The notes: generated from the letters alone by a model not told the origin. Counted from the stretch's first letter, positions 9,123 to 21,142 are shown. The stretch is DNA of 64,000 nt from Lathyrus oleraceus (GCF_024323335.1 NC_066585.1:531602582-531666581); one strand, 5' to 3'. Numbers and translations are program-made.

Positions 9123-10462
9123 TGTTGGTTCTATGTGTTAGCATCAATTTTGGTAAAACCTAGAATTTTCATAAGGTGTCACAAGTGTTGTCTTGACATG
9201 TGATATCAGGTTCCTACAGGGTGTTTAAAATATGATTGTGTAGGATTTAGCTGAGATGTCAGACCCGATGTCAAGACATTTGTATACAGAACATTCAGTC
9301 TGAATGTTATGTATTTTGTGATTGCGCTTTTTATGCTAATCTATGTGTGATTGATGTGAAGATTGAATGCGTCATTCAATCAGTAATTAAAACCAGATTG
9401 ATTTATTTTCCAACAAGATATGATCAGCTGTCATAAGAAGATACGAATGGAAAATAGTCTTAGGGTTTTATGATGTCCAAGCCCAGTCAAAAGCTTCTAT
9501 ATAAAGGGCATGGAAAACCTAGTTTTAACACACAAGAAATAACGAACTAAATAGTGAGAGAGAATAAGGGTTTTAGTCTTGTGTGCATTTGTGTATTGTA
9601 AGCCATTCATTCATCCATTGATGATTGAATTGGACTGACTTTTGAGTTGTAATTCGTCCACTCTAAGCTTTGAAGCATGAGTGTGTGTTTACTTGGTTGA
9701 AGCTTTTAAGCAAGATCAAGTATGTGTGATTGATGTGAAGATTGAATGCGCCATTCAATCAGTAATTAAAACCAGATTGATTTATTTTCCAACAAGATAT
9801 GATCAGCTGTCATAAGAAGATACGAATGGAAAATAGTTTTAGGGTTTTATGATGTCCAAGCCCAGTCAAAAGCTTCTATATAAAGGGCATGGAAAACCTA
9901 GTTTTAACACACAAGAAATAACGAACTAAATAGTGAGAGAGAATAAGGGTTTTAGTCTTGTGTGCATTTGTGTATTGTAAGCCATTCATTCATCCATTGA
10001 TGATTGAATTGGACTGACTTTTGAGTTATAATTCGTCCACTCTAAGCTTTGAAGCATGAGTGTGTGTTTACTTGGTTGAAGCTTTTAAGCAAGATCAAGT
10101 ATGTGTTTTTGAAGAGTGTCTTCTTTCATTGTAATATTTGTTTTTACATCACTGCTGTGATTGAGGGGGAGTGAGTAGGATCTCTTATCTAAGAGTTCTT
10201 AGATAGAAGTCACACGGGTAGAGATTAGGTGAAAAGACTGTAACTTGAAGTAGTTTACTAAGAGTCTTTGAACTAATTTTGTTTAGTGGATTTCCTTCCT
10301 GGCTTGGTAGCCCCCAGACGTAGGTGAGTTTGCACCGAACTAGGTTAACAATTGCTTGTGTCTCTTGTACTATTGTTCTTTATCTTTTATCCTGTTTATA
10401 TTGTTCAGATATTAATGTCGTGACATTACCTTCGACATCTCATATCTAATACCAGAATTTCA
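9123..10462 (+). repeat. E2 left (5') LTR, 1340 bp with internal duplication
   Basis: Starts TGTTGGTTCTATG and ends CCAGAATTTCA, followed at once by the primer binding site. It matches the 961-bp right LTR but is exactly 379 bp longer because of a tandem duplication at 9342-10099. A TATATAAAG box at 9498-9506 is therefore repeated at 9877-9885. Confidence 0.95.
9342..10099 (+). repeat. 379-bp tandem duplication in the E2 left LTR
   Basis: Units 9342-9720 and 9721-10099 differ at only about 3 positions, whereas either differs from the right LTR at about 15 positions. Both units begin TATGTGT, and the sequence right after the second unit is again TATGTGT, so the breakpoints share a 7-bp microhomology. 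The right LTR has a single copy. The duplication thus arose after insertion, and well after. It copies the TATA box. Confidence 0.93.
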
Positions 10463-10463
10463 A

Positions 10464-10478
10464 TTGGTATCAGAGCAG
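10464..10478 (+). other. E2 primer binding site (initiator tRNA-Met type)
   Basis: TTGGTATCAGAGCAG begins two bases after the LTR end. TGGTATCAGAGC is the usual plant copia site complementary to the 3' end of initiator methionine tRNA. Confidence 0.92.
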
Positions 10479-10529
10479 GCATCCTGCTCTAGTTCTAAGT
10501 GAGATCTTGGGACGTTACTTTCTGGTACT

Positions 10530-12122
10530 ATGGATAGAGACAGAGGATCTGTTCACGGACCACCAATTTTGGATGGATCTAACTATGACTACTGGAAACC
10601 TCGAATGGTAGGATTCCTGAAATCTTTGGATAATAAGGTTTGGAATGTTTATCTAACAGGTTTGGAACATCCAGTTATTACTAAGGAAGGAGAAGTTACA
10701 ACTGATAAGAAGGCTGAGGAATAATGGGCCAAGGAGGAGGATGAACTAGCCCTTGGAAACTCTAAAGCATTGAATGCTATATTCAATGGGATTGATAAGA
10801 ACATCTTCATACCGGTGAACAACTGTGAGGTGGCTAAAGATGCTTGGAATATTCTCAAAACGACTCATGAAGGTACCTCTAGAGTAAAGATGTCTAGACT
10901 GTAGCTGCTTACTACCAAGTTTGAAAATTTGAGGATGAAAGAAGATAAAAATATTCATGACTTTCATATGAATATCCTTGAAATTGCTAATGCCTCAAGA
11001 GCCCTGGGTGAGAAGATGTCAGATGAAAAACTAGTGAGGAAAATTCTCAGGTCAATTCCCAAGAGATTTGCCATGAAAGTGACAGCCATAGAAGAATCTC
11101 AAGACATCTGCAATATGAGAGTGGATGGGCTAATTGGATCCCTCCAAACATTTGAGTTGGGAATGAGTGATGGATCTGAAAAGAAAGTCAAAAGCATAGC
11201 CTTCATGTCAAACACTGAAGAGAAAGAGGAAGAAAGTGGTCAAGATATTGATGAAGACCTGGAAAATGATGTAGCATTACTGGGGAGACAGTTCAACAAA
11301 CTCCTGAAAAAGATGGATGGAAGGTCTAAGTCTAATGTCAAGAACAACTCATTTGACATCAGTAGGTCCAATGATGCTAGAAGAAGAACAAGATCTGATG
11401 AAAAGTCCAAACAAGGAAAAGGAGTTCAGTGCCATGAATGTGATGGGTATGGACACATTAGAGCTGAATGTGGGACCTACCTCAAGAAACAGAAGAAGAG
11501 TCTTGTTGCTACTTGGTCTGATGAAAGTGAAACAGAAGGAGAGTCTGCCAATCTTGTGACTGCCTTGACTAGAAGATGGGGTTCTGATGAAGACTCAAGT
11601 GATGATGAAGTAACCTTTGATGAGTTAGCTACTACCTACAGAAAGTTGTGTTACAGAAGTGAAGAAGTGTGTAAACAAGTGGAAAATCAGAAGAAGTTGA
11701 TAACACAACTGGAGGATGAGAAGACAGAACACTTGGAAACCATCTCTAAGTTGAAGATTGAAGCAGTGTTCTTGAACTCCAAACTAGATGAGATGACAAA
11801 GTATGTCAGAATGCTAAACAGTGGATCTGACACCTTAGACAAAATCCTCCAAACTGGAAAAATGGCAGGAGACAAGTCTGGCCTTGGATTCAATGAATCC
11901 AAACCTGAGTGTAGTCACACTGGTAGCAAACCAAAAATGTCACATCATGTGTCACAACATCATAAGGAAAGACAACATAAAGGAAAACACCAAAGATGGA
12001 GATGTCATTACTGTGGAAAATTTGGTCACATAAAACCATTCTGCTTTAAGTTGTATGGCTATCCTAGTCCTTCTCATCATCAACCTATACCCAAACACCA
12101 CATCCCTGTCAAGAGGAAATAG
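10530..12122 (+). pseudogene. gag: E2 gag
   Basis: Reading starts MDRDRGSVHGPPILDGSNYDYW, a copia gag opening, and runs in one frame to 12122 but is cut by in-frame stops at 10722-10724 (TAA) and near 10904 (TAG). The central part has the RSIPKRFAMKVTAIEE block typical of these gags. Two CX2CX4HX4C zinc knuckles are visible: CHECDGYGHIRAEC (from 11430) and CHYCGKFGHIKPFC (from 12003). The region between them (about 11600-11830) is acidic and probably coiled-coil. A TAG at 12120-12122 precedes the protease in the same frame; whether it is ancestral or a mutation cannot be told from one copy. Gag would form the particle that packages the element RNA. Confidence 0.9.
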
Positions 12123-12449
12123 TGGGTTCATATGACTGATGCTACTAACCTGATAGCTCACACTTCCTTTAGAGTTTCAGCCAAAGAAGACTGGTATTTT
12201 GACAGTGGATGCTACAGACACATGACTGGAAGCAAAAACCTGCTAATTGACCTTCATCCTCATGCCACCAGCTATGTAACGTTTGGTGATGGAGCAAAGG
12301 GTGAAATCAAGGGGATTAGAAAGCTAAAATGCCCTGGAGTCCCTAACCTTGACAATGTGCTACTTGTTAAAGGACTGACTGCAAACCTAATCAACATCAG
12401 TCAACTGTGTGACCAAGGTCTAAATGTAAACTTCACAAAAACTGAATGA
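12123..12449 (+). pseudogene. E2 protease and start of integrase leader
   Basis: In frame with gag after the TAG. DWYFDSGCYRHMTG contains the D-S-G active site of copia aspartic proteases, followed by the VTFGDGAKGEIKG and LLVKGLTANLINISQLCDQG blocks. Ends in a TGA at 12447-12449 where related elements read through, so this is a nonsense mutation; the frame continues unchanged to 12486. Confidence 0.88.
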
Positions 12450-13582
12450 AAACTGAAAGGAGTCAGGTCTAAGGACAACTTCTATATGTGGAGTTCTCAA
12501 GAAATTGGTTATTCATCAATGTGTACTCTAGCCAAAGAAGAAGAAGTGAAGCTATGGCATCAAAAATTGGGCCATCTGCACCTTAAAGGAATGAAGAGGA
12601 TTATATCTATTGTAGCTGTCAGAGGAATCCCAAACTTAAAGATTGATGAAGGAATAGTTTCTAGGGAGTGTCAGATTGGAAAACAGACAAAAATGTCACA
12701 TCAGAAGATCAAACATGACACCACTTCCGGAGTGCTGGAACTTCTCCACATGGACTTGATGGGACCTATGCAGGTGGAAAGTCTTGGTGGGAAAAAGTAT
12801 GCTTATGTAGTGGTGGATGACTTCTCCAGATACACCTGGGTCAATTTTATAAGGGAAAAATCTGATGTATTTGAGGTATTCAAAGATCTTTGCCTAAGAC
12901 TTCAAAGAGAAAAAGAAAGTCAGGTTATCAAAATCAGAAGTGATCATGGGAAGAATTTGAGAATAGTAAATTTGCTGGATTCTGTTCATCTGAAGGAATT
13001 AGTCATGAGTTCTCATCTCCCATTACCCCTCAGCAAAATGGTGTGGTAGAAAGGAAAAATTGAACTCTCCAAGAATTTGCCAGAGCTATGATTCATGCTA
13101 AGAAATTGCCCTACCACTTCTGGGTTGAAGCTATGAACACAGCCTGATATGTTCACAACAGAGTAACCTTGAAGAAAGAGACTCCAACTACTTTATATGA
13201 AGTCTGGAAAGGAAGAAGACCTACTGTCAAATACTTCCATGTGTTTGGTAGTAAATGTTATATCCTGACTGATCGTGAACAAAGAAGGAAAGTGGATCCC
13301 AAGAGTGATGAAGGAATATTTCTGAGTTACTCAACAAACAGCAGAGCTTTTAGGGTCTTTAATTCCAGAACAAAAGTAATGATGAAATTTATCAATGTTG
13401 TGGTTGATGATCAACAGACTGATGTCACAGACGATGTTGAGACATCTCTAAATGATGCCCCAACTGATTTCCCAGACAAAAGTAATGAGAGTGAAATCAC
13501 TCAAGTTGAACCTGAAGTTGACAAAATTAATAAGGACCCTTTATTAGAATTCAAAAGGATCATCCTAAAGATCTCATTATAG
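12450..13582 (+). pseudogene. E2 integrase
   Basis: LWHQKLGHLHLKGMKRI (the gag-pre-integrase/HHCC region) is followed by LLHMDLMGPMQVESLGGKKY and VVVDDFSRYTWV with the first catalytic aspartate, then IKIRSDHGK with the second. A single-base frameshift near 12955 moves the third catalytic block (QQNGVVERKN) to another frame, where a TGA follows at about 13061 and another at about 13147. The C-terminal part (13169-13582) is open: VWKGRRPTVKYFHVFGSKCY and the acidic linker towards reverse transcriptase. The protein is dead but the domain order is complete. Confidence 0.9.
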
Positions 13583-13639
13583 GAGACCCAAATAAAGGGG
13601 TCACAACTAGATCAAGGGAAGTGAAGTGATCTCACATGG

Positions 13640-14360
13640 CTGTTTTGTGTCCAAGATTGAGCCCAGAAATGTCAAAGAAGCCTTACCTAACGAATTCTGG
13701 ATCAATGCCATGCAATAAGAGTTAGGCCAATTTAAGAGAAATGAAGTATGGGAACTGGTTCCAAGACCTGAAGGAATAAATGTTATTGGAACAAAGTGGA
13801 TTTACAAGAATAAAACTGATGAACAAGGGGTGGTTACTAAAAATAAAGCAAGATTGGTAGCACAAGGATACACTCAAGTTGAAGGAGTTGACTTTGATGA
13901 AACATTTTCCCATGCAGCTCGCCTTGAGTCCATTAGACTATTGCTTGGAGTGGCATGTATTCTGAAGTTTAAACTGTTCCAAATGGATGTAAAAAGTGCC
14001 TTCTTGAATGGTTACTTAAATGAGGAAGTGTATGTTGAACAACCTAAAGGGTTTACAGATCAAAATATTCCAAAGCATGTGTATAAGTTGAGGAAAGCCC
14101 TCTATGGTTTGAAACAAGCTCCTAGGGCTGGGTATGATAGACTCACAGTGTTTCTCATTGACAATGGATACAAGAAGGGAGACATTGATAAGACCTTATT
14201 TGTTAAAAATGAAGGAAGAAAACTCATGGTGGCTCAGATATATGTGGATGATATTGTGTTTGGTGGGATGTCAATAAGATGGTCGAACATTTTGTTAAAC
14301 AAATGCAGTCTGAATTTGAAATGAGCCTTGTTGGAGAGATGACCTATTTTCTTTGGGCTA
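13640..14360 (+). pseudogene. E2 reverse transcriptase
   Basis: Ty1-copia reverse transcriptase (RVT_2 type) in at least three frames. The N-terminal block around 13650-13830 is shifted. 13830-14324 reads NKARLVAQGYTQVEGVDFDETF, FQMDVKSAFLNGYLNEEVYVEQPKGF in pieces, LRKALYGLKQAPRAGYDRL, and the catalytic YVDDIVFGGMS at about 14240. A frameshift after the YVDD block breaks the thumb. The YVDD residues themselves are intact. Confidence 0.92.
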
Positions 14361-15092
14361 CAAGTCAAGCAGATGGAAGATTCTATCTTTCTATCTCAAA
14401 GCAAATATGCCAAAAACATTGTTAAGAAGTTTGGCATGGAGAATGCAAGTCATAAAAGGACACCTGCTCCTACTCATCTGAAAGTCTTTAAAGATGAAAA
14501 TGGTGTTAGTGTAGATCAAAGTCTCTACATAAGCATGATAAGGAGTCTGCTATATCTCATAGCAAGTAGACCTGACATTGCTTTTGTTGTAGGTGTTTGT
14601 GATAGATATCAAACTGAACCAAAAGTCGGTCACATAAACCAAGTGAAAAGGATACTGAAATATGTTAATGGCACCAGTGACTATGGGATGTTGTACACTC
14701 ATGGATCTGGATCTGTGCTGACTGGATACTGTGATGCTAATTGGGATGGAAGCGCTGATGATAGGAAAAACACATCAGAAGGATGCTTCTTCTTGGGGAA
14801 CAACTTAATATCATGGTTTAGTAAGAAACAAAATTGTGTGTCTCTGTCCACTGCTGAAGCTGAATACATAGCAGCTGGAAGTAGTTATTCTCAACTGGTT
14901 TGGATGAAACAAATGCTGACTGAATACAATGTCACGCAAGATGTCATGCCATTATACTGTGACAACCTGAGTGCTATAAATATTTCTAAGAATCCTATTC
15001 AGCACAACAGGACAAAACATATTGATATTTGTCATCATTTTATTAGAGAACTAGTGGAAGATAAAATCATAGTCCTAGAGCATGTTGCTACT
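14361..15092 (+). pseudogene. E2 RNase H, 5' part, interrupted by E3
   Basis: Open from 14373. After the connection region (FLSQSKYAKNIVKKFGME, SRPDIAFVVGVCDRYQ) comes the RNase H core: GYCDANWDGSADDRKNTSEG, SLSTAEAEYIAAGSSYSQ, LYCDNLSAINISKNP, HIDICHHFIRELVEDKII, with the expected acidic residues in the DANW, AEAEY and CDN blocks. The frame reaches the HVAT block and is cut at 15092 by the Ogre LTR; it resumes at 40549 with QLADIFTKAL, the normal next block. Confidence 0.93.
15088..15092. other. Target site duplication of E3, left copy
   Basis: CTACT precedes the E3 LTR start TGTAGCACC; the same CTACT follows the right LTR end GCGACA at 40547-40551. Removing E3 and one copy restores the RNase H frame of E2. 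Confidence 0.96.
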
Positions 15093-18000
15093 TGTAGCAC
15101 CTCAAATTTGCACATATCATTATACATACTATCTCATATTAGGTCATAGCATATCATGTTCCATTGCATAACATTTGCATTGTCCTCAGTTGCCTCAAGA
15201 GCAAGCAAGCAAGAAATTAGGTCAAACTGATCAGGAGATCAGTCAACCAATCAAGCAAGGAATTTCTCATTGAACCAAGGCCTTAGGGTTTGCCCAACAA
15301 GTTCACATGACTTGGAGGTCTTTTTGAAGTGTTCAAGTCAAGGGTTGAAGCCTCAATGGTCATTAGTCAGTGCACAGTCAAGTCCAAAACCCTAGAAAGT
15401 CAAAGTTGGTCAACTGTGGTTGACTCTTTGGATTTGATGGATGGAAATGGTTTGAGAGAGCTTATTCATGTCCTAATAGGTCTTACATGTCATGGCAATC
15501 AACATCATGGAAGAATTTGAAGCCAATCAGAAAATTTCCCAAAATAGAAACTGGACCTGTAATTTCAACTGCCAAAAATAGAAACTTCTTGATCCTCAAC
15601 TTACATCATGATACAAGCTTCAAATGAATTTTTGCCCAACATGAAAGTTGAAGATCTTGTTCTCCCATTTTCAAAAAGTCCAAGAACTCTCAAATCCCAT
15701 GTGTGGTTGTCAAGATATGATCAAATCATTTTCATCAATTTTTGAACTTCAAAGGGCCATATCTCCCAAACCATAAGGCCAAATTTGGTGGGGTTTTTTC
15801 CTACAAACCACATTTTTCATCCTCTTTCCAAAATATAAATTTCATTCATCAAAACCTTGCCAATCAAAATGGCATTTTTGGACCTTTTTCATTTAAATTC
15901 AAAGTTTGACCAAACTTTGACTTTTTGATTCTTTGACTTTTTCTTGATTTGGCCAATTGGGAAATGTTCCATATATCATTTGTGATTTGCTCCAAGCCTA
16001 AAATCATAGCCATACCACCATTACACCATCATTGTGACCAAAATGCAAAAACTTGAAAAAATGGCAATTGGCTTTAAGAGAGTACAACAAGGACAGCAAA
16101 CCTTCAGCAACATAAAACAGCACAAGCAAAAGCCACTAGCAGCCTTTCAAGCCCAAATTCGTGCAGACAAATACACCTCCATTTCCATTTTCTGCACAAA
16201 CTTGGCAAATGCATTAAGTTTCAAAAAGCAAAACCAGTACAGCTTTTCACGTGTACAACCAAAACAGCAAAACTTGGTCTGTTTCCAGCCTTGCCAAAGC
16301 CCAAAATCGTGCAGCCACTACACCCCCATTTCCACATGCTCAAGTTTAGCAACTTTGCAAATGAGAGCATTAACATTAAACTAGCTTACAACATGGATTA
16401 AGGAGGATAAACAGACCCTTATAAGCTTTCTTCTGTCACATTTCTACCCTAGTTCTTGACAGCCACCACACAGAAAATACATATCCTCTCCTTCTTGCAA
16501 TTTTGCAGATTGAGATTTTCAGAGCAAAACAATAAAAACCCTCGAGCCCTTCTCCATCATTCCTTCATCTGGACCATCTTTGGAGCCCCTTTGAACCACC
16601 AAACCTCAACTGTAGCATGGCCTGTTGCTCTGTTTCCTTCAAGAACCACTAATGGCATTTCGAGCTGTGTAGAGTTCCAGGTATTCTTAAGGTGAAAAAG
16701 CTCCATCATCCATCATTTAGTAGCTGTGTGGTCATCTGGTTTGCTCTGAATCACTCAACACAACCCTGTTTCACATTGTCTTCAAAAACAAGTAAGCAAT
16801 TCGACCTCCTTCTTTTACCATGCCATGATATGCTTTAGATAGATTACATGATGCTGATTCTAATGAATGTTCATTTGTTTGAAATGATTTGGTTATGCTG
16901 AGAGAAACATGGTTTTCTTGTTTCATGCTTGAAGTTATGTTCCTTCGATTTGCTCATTTGTGGTGGATTCAATGAAGACCATTGCTATTTTCTTGTTGCC
17001 TGGTGTGTGTTGAAGCTATTAGTGTGTTTAGTTTGCATTTCTGAGCATTTTGATTTTTCATGCTTACATGAAGATGATGATCATGCTGTTATCTTGAAAC
17101 CCTAATTCTGTCCAGATTTTTCTCATGGCTAATGCTTGTTTGGTTGATGATTGATATTGCTTGATGGTCATTATGCCATGCCCTTGTGTGTTTTTGCTCG
17201 AAAACTTATTGGATGATTGTTGAACCATGGAGTTGAATTGATGAATGCTACTGAAATTGATGCTGGCTTTTTACAGAAATCTTGTTCTTATGAGGATTGG
17301 CTATTGTTGTTACTCATGTTGCATGAAGTATTTCATATACCCTGCTGTTGTGATTGCTTGCTCAAATTTTGTGTTATAATGATGATGACATGATGATTGA
17401 TGAACCATGAAATTGATGCTGCTAATGCCCTGCTGTTATGCTTGAATCATGAATTTGTCCAGAAAAATTCCTCATGCTTATGTTGTCTTGCTGTTAGCTA
17501 GGATTGCATGATGATAAATGCTCATGGCCATATTTTATTGTTGGATGATGTTGTTCATGATTTGGTGATTGCTGTTTGAATAATGATGGTGCATGCTGCT
17601 GTAGTTGAAACCCTGGTCCTTTCCATAAATCATGACTTTATGTATGCACAAGTTTGGCTGATGTTATTGCTTGTGATTATGTGATTGATTTCATGGCTAT
17701 GCTATCACATTGTGTTTGGTCTGCTATTGAATTTGACATACCATTGCTGCATATACCCTGCTGTTGTGTTTAAACTTTAAACTCATGCCTAGAAATCTCT
17801 CATGTTTGTCTTGGTTTTGTTGTGTATAATATATTTGCATTGAAGAGCATTACTACTGTCATGTTGTTTGCTTGAGGTTGCATGAAGGTTACTACACCAA
17901 TGCCCTGTTTCTGCTTGATGTTTTTTGAATTTCATGATTAATGTTGAATGTTGGAGATATCATGAATGCCCTGCTGCTGTTATGATGAATTTGCCCAAAT

Positions 18001-18329
18001 TTTGCATGAATGTGTGTTGGTTTGTTGCTAGCTAGGTATGCATGAACATGTTTGTATCACTCCCCTGCTGTTTACCATGTTTAAATTTCGATATGATGAT
18101 GGACATTGGTTGATGAATGTTGTTGCTGGTTGAGTTTATGTGCTGCTGTTGTTGCCAATGCCTTTGCCATGTTGGAAACCCCAAGGGTTTATGTGAAAAC
18201 CAGAAAATTTGAGATGATTGGCAAGATCACTGTTTCATTGGCTGAGGACCAATGAAAACATTTCGTTTTGCCTTGCCAAAACGCACAGCTTTGATTAGTA
18301 AGCTCAGAATTACACATTTGCCACGGTTG

Positions 18330-19610
18330 ACCTTGGTTTGACCACTAGTTCATGCTATTTTGTTCATATTGCATCCATAATTTCATCCAACTTCCACAAT
18401 TTATTTCTCTTTCACATTTCATCCAAAAATCTTGAAATTTTTTCCTCATATTCATGAATGTGTCCTTTATTTAATCATGATTTTTAATTAATTTTCCATT
18501 GGCTGGATTTTTAATGATAATTATTTTCTTGACATGTATGCCAAAATGATACATTGTGCCATTCCTTTTGTGAAATTGCCATATTGCATCCAATGAGCTT
18601 GAAATTTTTTGTGGTAAAACTAGACACATTGACCTTCATTTCCATATGAAGTTTGTGCATTTATCATTTGTGGATTGAGAGTTATGATTTTTTGAAGTCA
18701 TGTGTTGCATTTGGTGTCATACCATGATCATGCATTTTCCCTAATTTTGTTCACCTGCTTCCTTGCATCCAATTGACCCCATTTTTTGCATGAATGATCC
18801 TTTGTATGTCTATTTCATGTATGAATTTTCTTGGAATTAATCTTGCTGTTTTCCATTTGATTGTGAATTTTCTTCCATGCTTGGTCATTTGTTGACTTTT
18901 TGTGCTATACCTTGCCAAATCTTTTGTGAAATCCTCATACCATATTGTATGTCCATGAAATTTCATATGTGATAACTAGACTCTTTGAGCTTTGCATTGG
19001 TGTTAATCTCATTCATTTCTCTTCTGTTTTCAAATTGATATGATTTTTTGAAGTTGACCTATGCTTGTTGACTTTCACCATGCTTACTTGAATTTGGTTT
19101 GACTTCATGATTTTACTTGACTGCCTTCCTCTCATCCAAATGCCATGAAATTTTACATGTATACCATGTTAGATGCTAGGATTGAGTGTGATTTATTTCA
19201 TGATTTTTGAAAATGTTTGAGTTGACTTTTGATGCAAGTCATTCTGTTGACTTTTGTATGCTTTCTTTGCCTTACTTTGACTTCAAATGTTCATGAAATG
19301 ATCATAATGCATGATTTGAATGTGGGCCCAATTGTGATTGCTTTCTAATTGGTTGACTTTGACTTTGAGTTGACTTTTCCTTGCTGCCTTGACTTTTTCT
19401 TTCATCTTTGACCCTAGGCTAGCCCTAGTGGTCCTTTGGACTTATGTTGAGTTCATCTGTTTCAGGTTGAGCATAGTGCTTCCAAGATCATACCAATTTG
19501 ATTGATGTTTGTTTGTCTATATTGTGCTAACCTTTTGTTTTGTAGGTGACTCATGTAACTTGAGTTTTGCTTTGCACAGTTGACCTTCTGTGGTTGACTA
19601 TTTATCCATT
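18330..19610 (+). promoter_or_regulatory. W-box-like cluster in the E3 LTR
   Basis: About 18 copies of TTGACT or TTGACC lie on the plus strand in 1.3 kb, against less than one expected by chance; several are close pairs, such as the GTTGACTTTGACTTTGAG stretch near 19353. TTGACY is the W-box core bound by WRKY factors, which act in defence and stress. The site could make the Ogre stress-responsive. No TATA box could be assigned with confidence, so whether the cluster is in U3 is unknown. The same cluster is in the right LTR. Confidence 0.5.
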
Positions 19611-20360
19611 CCTTTTGCTTTTAACTGTTTAATTGCATACTGATTTGTTTGGTTTTTCTCAGGTACCCTTTAGTTGCTTTAGTTGCTTGCTTTGCTTTTT
19701 AGCAATTGCTTTGAGGTATAATCTCTTTTACTACATGTAGTCTGGAGACCCGGTCTGTTATTTGACCGGGCAAACTGTCTGAAGTCCTCCTTAAGAGGCA
19801 ATGCCTGTGTTTGTTTAAAATTGTCCCAAGCAGGAAAAGTCCTCATTTGAGGCAATTGGTGGAAGGTAGGGATAAGTAGCCTATCCCCCACTACTCTTGT
19901 CGTGTCATCCCTCTGCTCACACTGCTGTGTGTTGATGCATTGGGATACAAACCCAAGATCTTGTACAAAGTGTACAGTGTCAGAGTCTTCGAGTATAGAA
20001 GGGTTCCCACTTTCTGGACCCATGCTCATTTGTCTATTAGCTCTCCCTGGCCAGGGATAAGAGCTGTGAGGTCTCATCCTCACTTCATCCTTTCATCTGC
20101 TTCACCTTAGCCCCTCAATGGCAAGGTTAAGAGCAACACTTACCCTATTCCAGTTGGCCCTAGTGCCTAACCTTTGATGTTTGAGCCCCCTTGTTGGTGT
20201 GTTTATTTCATGCTGTATGTGTTTGTGTTTGCTTTGTTTGCCTCTCTAGGTTTAGTTTAGGCTTGCCCTTGTGCAAGATAGGTTGTGCTTGACTTGCTCT
20301 TGTGCAAAGTCAAGTCTGTGTGGCTTAACCCTTGTGTGAGCCATGTTCAACTGTTCGGCC

Positions 20361-21142
20361 GAACTACGGCAACTCTGATTCTCATGTTCAGATGAGATAC
20401 GTAGGCACGAGACGCGATGTCTTGCCGAGTTTGACTAACCACTAACAGCTAATTTCTTTTCTCTCACCCCTGTTGTGATTGAGGTATCCCTCTTCTCTTG
20501 CCCTAGTTGCAATCGAGACTTTGCTTTTTCCTGTGTCTGCTTAGGATAGGTTGGCCCTTGTGCCATTTAGCTAGAAACCTTAACTTAGGGTTGACTTTTG
20601 CATGACAACATCTAGGCTCGAGTCGTAGTCTCCCTAGAGTTGTGTCTCCCTCTGTTATCTGGTTAGGCTAGATCCTTGTCCCTGCGTAGGGGAACTACAT
20701 CGCCCTGATCTTCACACCAGATGAAGTATGTAGGCAGGAGATTGAGCTGATCTCTCCGGGCGCCTTTTCTTTCTTTTTGTGTGTGTTGTCTGACCTTTGC
20801 TAGGCTCGAGTCCTCGTACTCCTTAGCATTTGCTGTTTGTCTGTTTGTGTGTTTGACAGTTGTAGGCTGAGTCCCCGACTCCCTATTTATCTGTTGTGTT
20901 GTTTTGGTTCGGATGCTGACATGAGTCCAGCGATTGGCAGTCGGGCTCCACGTTTGCCTGTGTTTTTGTTTTGTTTGCGTGCGTGTCAGCCGAGCTACGA
21001 ATGCTCTGATTCTTCTCTCGTCCGAGAAGATACGTATGCATAGGATGCGATATCCTAGCGAGCATGTTTCGTCTCCCCAGTCCGAACTACTTCGACTCTG
21101 ATGTCTATGCTTGATAGACTAAGTAGGCCCAGGATGCGATAT
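20361..21142 (+). other. Four covarying double-hairpin modules in the E3 left LTR (candidate structured RNA)
   Basis: Modules start at 20361, 20692, 20992 and 21084 and share the order GAACTAC, CTGAT, inner hairpin, GTAGGC, second hairpin. Outer helix: CTACG/CGTAG, CTACAT/ATGTAG, TACG/CGTA, CTACTT/AAGTAG. Inner helix: CTCAT/ATGAG, CTTCA/TGAAG, CTTCTC/GAGAAG, GTCTAT/ATAGAC. Downstream hairpin: AGAC/GTCT, GGAGA/TCTCC, AGGAT/ATCCT, AGGAT/ATCCT, mostly with loop GCGAT. Every helix changes sequence between copies yet stays paired, a strong sign of conserved secondary structure. The location, 0.3-1.1 kb before the LTR end, would place the modules in the 5' leader of the genomic RNA if transcription starts upstream of them. 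Function unknown. Confidence 0.7.

Noticed and set aside
15329..16695. Small open frames in the Ogre LTRs (also 34424-35790, 19679-20083, 38775-39179)
   Set aside because: They recur only because the LTRs are near-identical; no recognisable domain, no initiation context or codon bias, and no match to known Ogre proteins.
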